Shown here in pieces: positions 61,501-64,000 of a stretch of DNA of 64,000 bases. Both the position numbers and the translations under genes were made by a program. This DNA is from Petrolisthes cinctipes (taxonomy: Eukaryota > Arthropoda > Malacostraca > Decapoda > Porcellanidae): the NCBI GenBank assembly GCA_033782935.1, contig JAWQEG010000292.1:306001-370000 (forward strand). The letters run 5' to 3'. Every line of letters starts with the position of its first letter. Within the stretch, counting starts at the first letter, position 1. Below the pieces are notes generated by a model, which was given only the letters and a program-made list of their open reading frames with translations, was not told the DNA's origin and ran no database searches.

Positions 61501-62553
61501 ACACCCAAAAATTCGATATTTTGAGGTCCCAGAAGCGATCTGTACATGCCTTCCCCGTGTTAGAGTATTTTCAATATACAGGCCCAAAACATACTGAAAG
61601 TCGATCTTTTAGGTGCCCAAAAGTCAATATGTGGATGCATCATCTGTACCCGTTTATATCTCAAATTCAGGCTCAAAACACCCGAAAATTCGATATTTTT
61701 GGGTCCCAGAAGTGATCTGTACATGCCTACTTAGTGCTAGAATATTTTCAAAATATAGGCCCAAAACATGCTAAAAATGGATATTTTAGGTGCCCAAAGT
61801 TGATATCTCAAATTCAGGCCCAAAACACCCGAAAATTCGATATTTTGGGGTCCCAGAAGCAAACTGTACATGCCTACTCCGTGTTAGAGTATTTTCAAAA
61901 TACAGCCCCAAAACATACTGAAAATCGATCTTTTAGGTGCCCAAAAGTCGATATGTGGATGCATCTTCTGTTACCCGTTTATATCTCAAATTCAGGCTCA
62001 AAATACCCGAAAATTCGATATTTTTGGGTCACAGAAGCGATCTGTACTTGCCTACTCCGTGTTAGAGTATTTTCAAAATACAGGCCCAAAACAAGCTGAA
62101 AATCGATATTTTAAGTGACCAAAGTCGATATGTGCATGCATCATCTGTACCCGTTTATATCTAAAATTCAGGCTCAAAACACCCGAAAATTCGATATTTT
62201 GCCGTCCCGGAAGTGATCTCTACATGCCTACTTAGTGCTAGAATATTTTCAAATTATAGGCCCAAAACATGCTAAAAATCGATATTTTAGGAGCCCAAAG
62301 TCGATATCTCAAATTCAGGCCCAAAACTCCCGAAAATTCGATATTTTTGGGTCCCAGAAGCGAACTGTACATGTCTAGTCAGTGCTAGAATATTTTCAAA
62401 ATATAGGCTCAAAACATGCTAAAAATCGATATTTTAAGTGTCCAAAGTCGATATGTGCATGCATCATCTGTACCCGTTTATATCTTAAATTCAGGCCCAA
62501 AACACCCGAAAATTCGATATTTTGGGGTCCCAGAAGCAAACTGTACATGCCTA
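58522..62553 (+). repeat. 4,032-bp HOR (24-mer), copy 2
   Basis: Matches copy 1 at offset 4,032, with the same extra T near 61,972. Differences are more frequent than in the 5,026- and 4,448-bp pairs (for example near 55,137, 55,425, 55,474, 55,655, 56,240, 57,747 and 60,510), roughly 99.5% identity by eye. The T tract at 59,545-59,555 is 11 long, as in copy 1. Confidence 0.93.
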
Positions 62554-63885
62554 CTCCGTGTTAGAGTATTTTCAAAATACAGGCCCAAAACATACTGAAA
62601 ATCGATCTTTTAGGTGCCCAAAAGTCGATATGTGGATGCATCTTCTGTACCTGTTTATATCTCAAATTCAGGCTCAAAACACCAGAAAATTCGATATTTT
62701 GGGGTCCCAAAAGCGATCTGTACTTGCCTACTCCGTGTTAGAGAATTTTCAAAATACAGGCCCAAAACAAGCTGAAAATCGATATTTTAGGTGACCAAAG
62801 TCGATATGTGCATGCATCATCTGTACCCGTTTATATCTCAAATTAAGGCTCAAAACACCCGAAAATTCGATATTTTGCCGTCCCGGAAGTGATCTGTACA
62901 TGCCTACTTAGTGCTAGAATATTTTCAAATTATAGGCCCAAAACATGCTAAAAATCGATATTTTAGGTGCCCAAAGTCGATATCTCAAATTCAGGCCAAA
63001 AACTCCCGAAAATTCGATATTTTTGGGTCCCAGAAGCGAACTGTACATGTCTAGTCAGTGCTAGAATATTTTCAAAATATAGGCTCAAAACATGCTACAA
63101 ATCGATATTTTAAGTGTCCAAAGTCGATATGTGCATGCATCATCTGTACCCGTTTATATCTCAAATTCAGGCTCCAAACACCCGAAAATTCGATATTTTT
63201 GGGTCTCAGAAGCGATCTGTACATGCCTACTCAGATGCAGGCCCAAAACATGCTGAAAATCGATATTTTAGGTGCCCAAAGTCAATATGTGTATGCATCA
63301 TCTGCACTCGTTTATATCTCAAATTCAACCTCAAAACACCCGAAAATTCGATAATTTTGGGTCCCAGAAGTGATCTGTACATGTCTAGTCAGTGCTAGGA
63401 TGTTTTCAAAATATAGGCTCAAAACATGCTAAAAATCGATAATTTAAGTGTCCAAAGTCGATATGTGCATGCATCTTCTGTACCCGTTTATATCTCAAAT
63501 TCAGGCTCAAAAGACCCAAAAATTCGATATTTTTGGGTCCCAGAAGCGATCTGTACATGCCTACTCCTAGTTAGAGTTTTTTTTTTTAAATACAGGCCCA
63601 AAACATGCTGAAAATCGATATTTTAGGTGCCCAAAGACAATATGTGCATGCATCTTCTGTACCCGTTTATATCTCAAATTCAGGCTCAAAACACCCGAAA
63701 ATTCGATATTTTGGGGTCCCAGAAGTGATCTGTACATGCCTACTCAGAGCTAGAAAATTTTCAAAATATAGGCCCAAAACATGCTAAAAATCGATATTTT
63801 AGGTACCCAAAGTCGATATCTCAAATTCAGGCCCAAAACACCCGAAAATTCGATATTTTGGGGTCCCAGAACCGAACTGTACATG
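62554..63885 (+). repeat. 4,032-bp HOR, partial copy 3
   Basis: Continues at offset 4,032 until the ACATG at 63,881-63,885. There the expected CCTACTCCGTG is replaced by TCTAGTCAGTG. Private changes include CTGTACCTG (near 62,645), ACACCAGAAAATTC (near 62,690) and CATGCTACAAATC (near 63,095). Confidence 0.93.
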
Positions 63886-64000
63886 TCTAGTCAGTGCTAG
63901 AATATTTTCAAAATATAGGCTCAAAACATGCTAAAAATCGATATTTTAAGTGTCCAAAGTCGATATGTGCATGCATCATCTGTACCCGTTTATATCTTAA
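63886..64000 (+). repeat. Sequence after HOR junction, equivalent to 62,374 onward
   Basis: The last 115 bases match the sequence starting at 62,374 (offset 1,512) and 58,342 (offset 5,544), including the diagnostic TATATCTTAA at the window end. The array therefore jumps back 1,512 bp in the HOR map here and runs on beyond the window. Confidence 0.88.

Larger units (their letters stand above)
1..64000 (+). repeat. Satellite DNA array, 176-177-bp monomer, head-to-tail
   Basis: Every part of the window is built from one tandem monomer. Landmarks recurring in fixed order are AGGTGCCCAAAGTC, TGCATGCATC, CTGTACCCGTTTATATC, AAAACACCCGAAAATTCGAT, GGGGTCCCAGAAGCGATC, TGTACATGCCTACTC, ATATTTTCAAAATATAGG and AAAACATGCTAAAAATCGAT. 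All copies lie in the same orientation and I found no inverted block. The mean unit is about 168 bp because shortened forms are common, giving an estimated 380 units. No flanking unique DNA is visible at either end. Size, tandem organisation and long HORs match centromeric satellites of eukaryotes. Attribution to a centromere is inference, since nothing in the DNA proves CENH3/CENP-A loading. Confidence 0.97.

Noticed and set aside
1..64000. Many open frames of 60-300 codons, almost all on the + strand
   Set aside because: They are translated satellite. The same 49- and 59-residue blocks recur in step with 147- and 177-bp units, starts and stops fall at the same monomer positions, many begin at GTG, and no domain, signal or regulatory context is present.
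1..64000. CRISPR-like regular repeats
   Set aside because: The units are contiguous and homologous along their whole length. There are no unique spacers between conserved repeats and no cas genes.

Overview
The whole window is one uninterrupted satellite DNA array. I see no gene, RNA gene, transposon or unique sequence anywhere in it. The basic unit is a head-to-tail monomer of 176-177 bp, about 39% GC by my count of the consensus, always in the same orientation. I estimate about 380 monomers. The array runs off both ends of the window. Array size, monomer length and multi-kilobase higher-order repeats (HORs) point to a nuclear centromeric or pericentromeric satellite of a eukaryote. A plant is most plausible from monomer length and a short motif that resembles, from memory, the Arabidopsis CEN178 satellite. 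I cannot name the species.

Monomer structure: each monomer is an old dimer of two 88-bp halves (A and B), each ending in a GATATTTT box. The halves align without gaps at about 60 of 88 positions (hand count). Most length variation falls into classes: 176 and 177 bp (full), 147 bp (29 bp lost from half A), 158 bp (net 18 bp lost from half B), 130 bp (both losses), 89 bp (half A only), 169 bp (8 bp lost) and 179-180 bp (an 11-13 T tract in half B).

Layout: 1-7,690, diverged and irregular monomers with only a weak 1,885-bp periodicity. 7,690-9,550, an 835-bp 5-mer HOR. 9,550-10,770, transition. 10,770-23,797, a 3.58-kb, 22-unit HOR containing a tandemly amplified 1,218-bp sub-HOR. 23,797-24,700, near-identical single monomers. 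24,700-27,985, a 1,682/1,683-bp 10-mer twice. 27,986-28,664, a remnant of the 3.58-kb family with an internal deletion. 28,665-34,354, an 864-bp 5-mer nested in a 2,197-bp 13-mer. 34,620-44,735, a 5,026-bp 30-mer twice. 45,341-54,480, a 4,448-bp 27-mer twice plus the start of a third. 54,490-63,885, a 4,032-bp 24-mer (two full copies and part of a third). 63,886-64,000, a recombination junction back into an earlier HOR position. For seven HORs I summed the individual unit lengths from marker positions and they equal the period exactly.

Interpretation: the left third is older and more degraded. The right two thirds consist of long, very similar HORs, as expected if unequal exchange or conversion has been recent there. 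The many open frames of 60-300 codons are by-products of stop-poor monomers whose 177- and 147-bp lengths are multiples of three; they are not annotated as genes.
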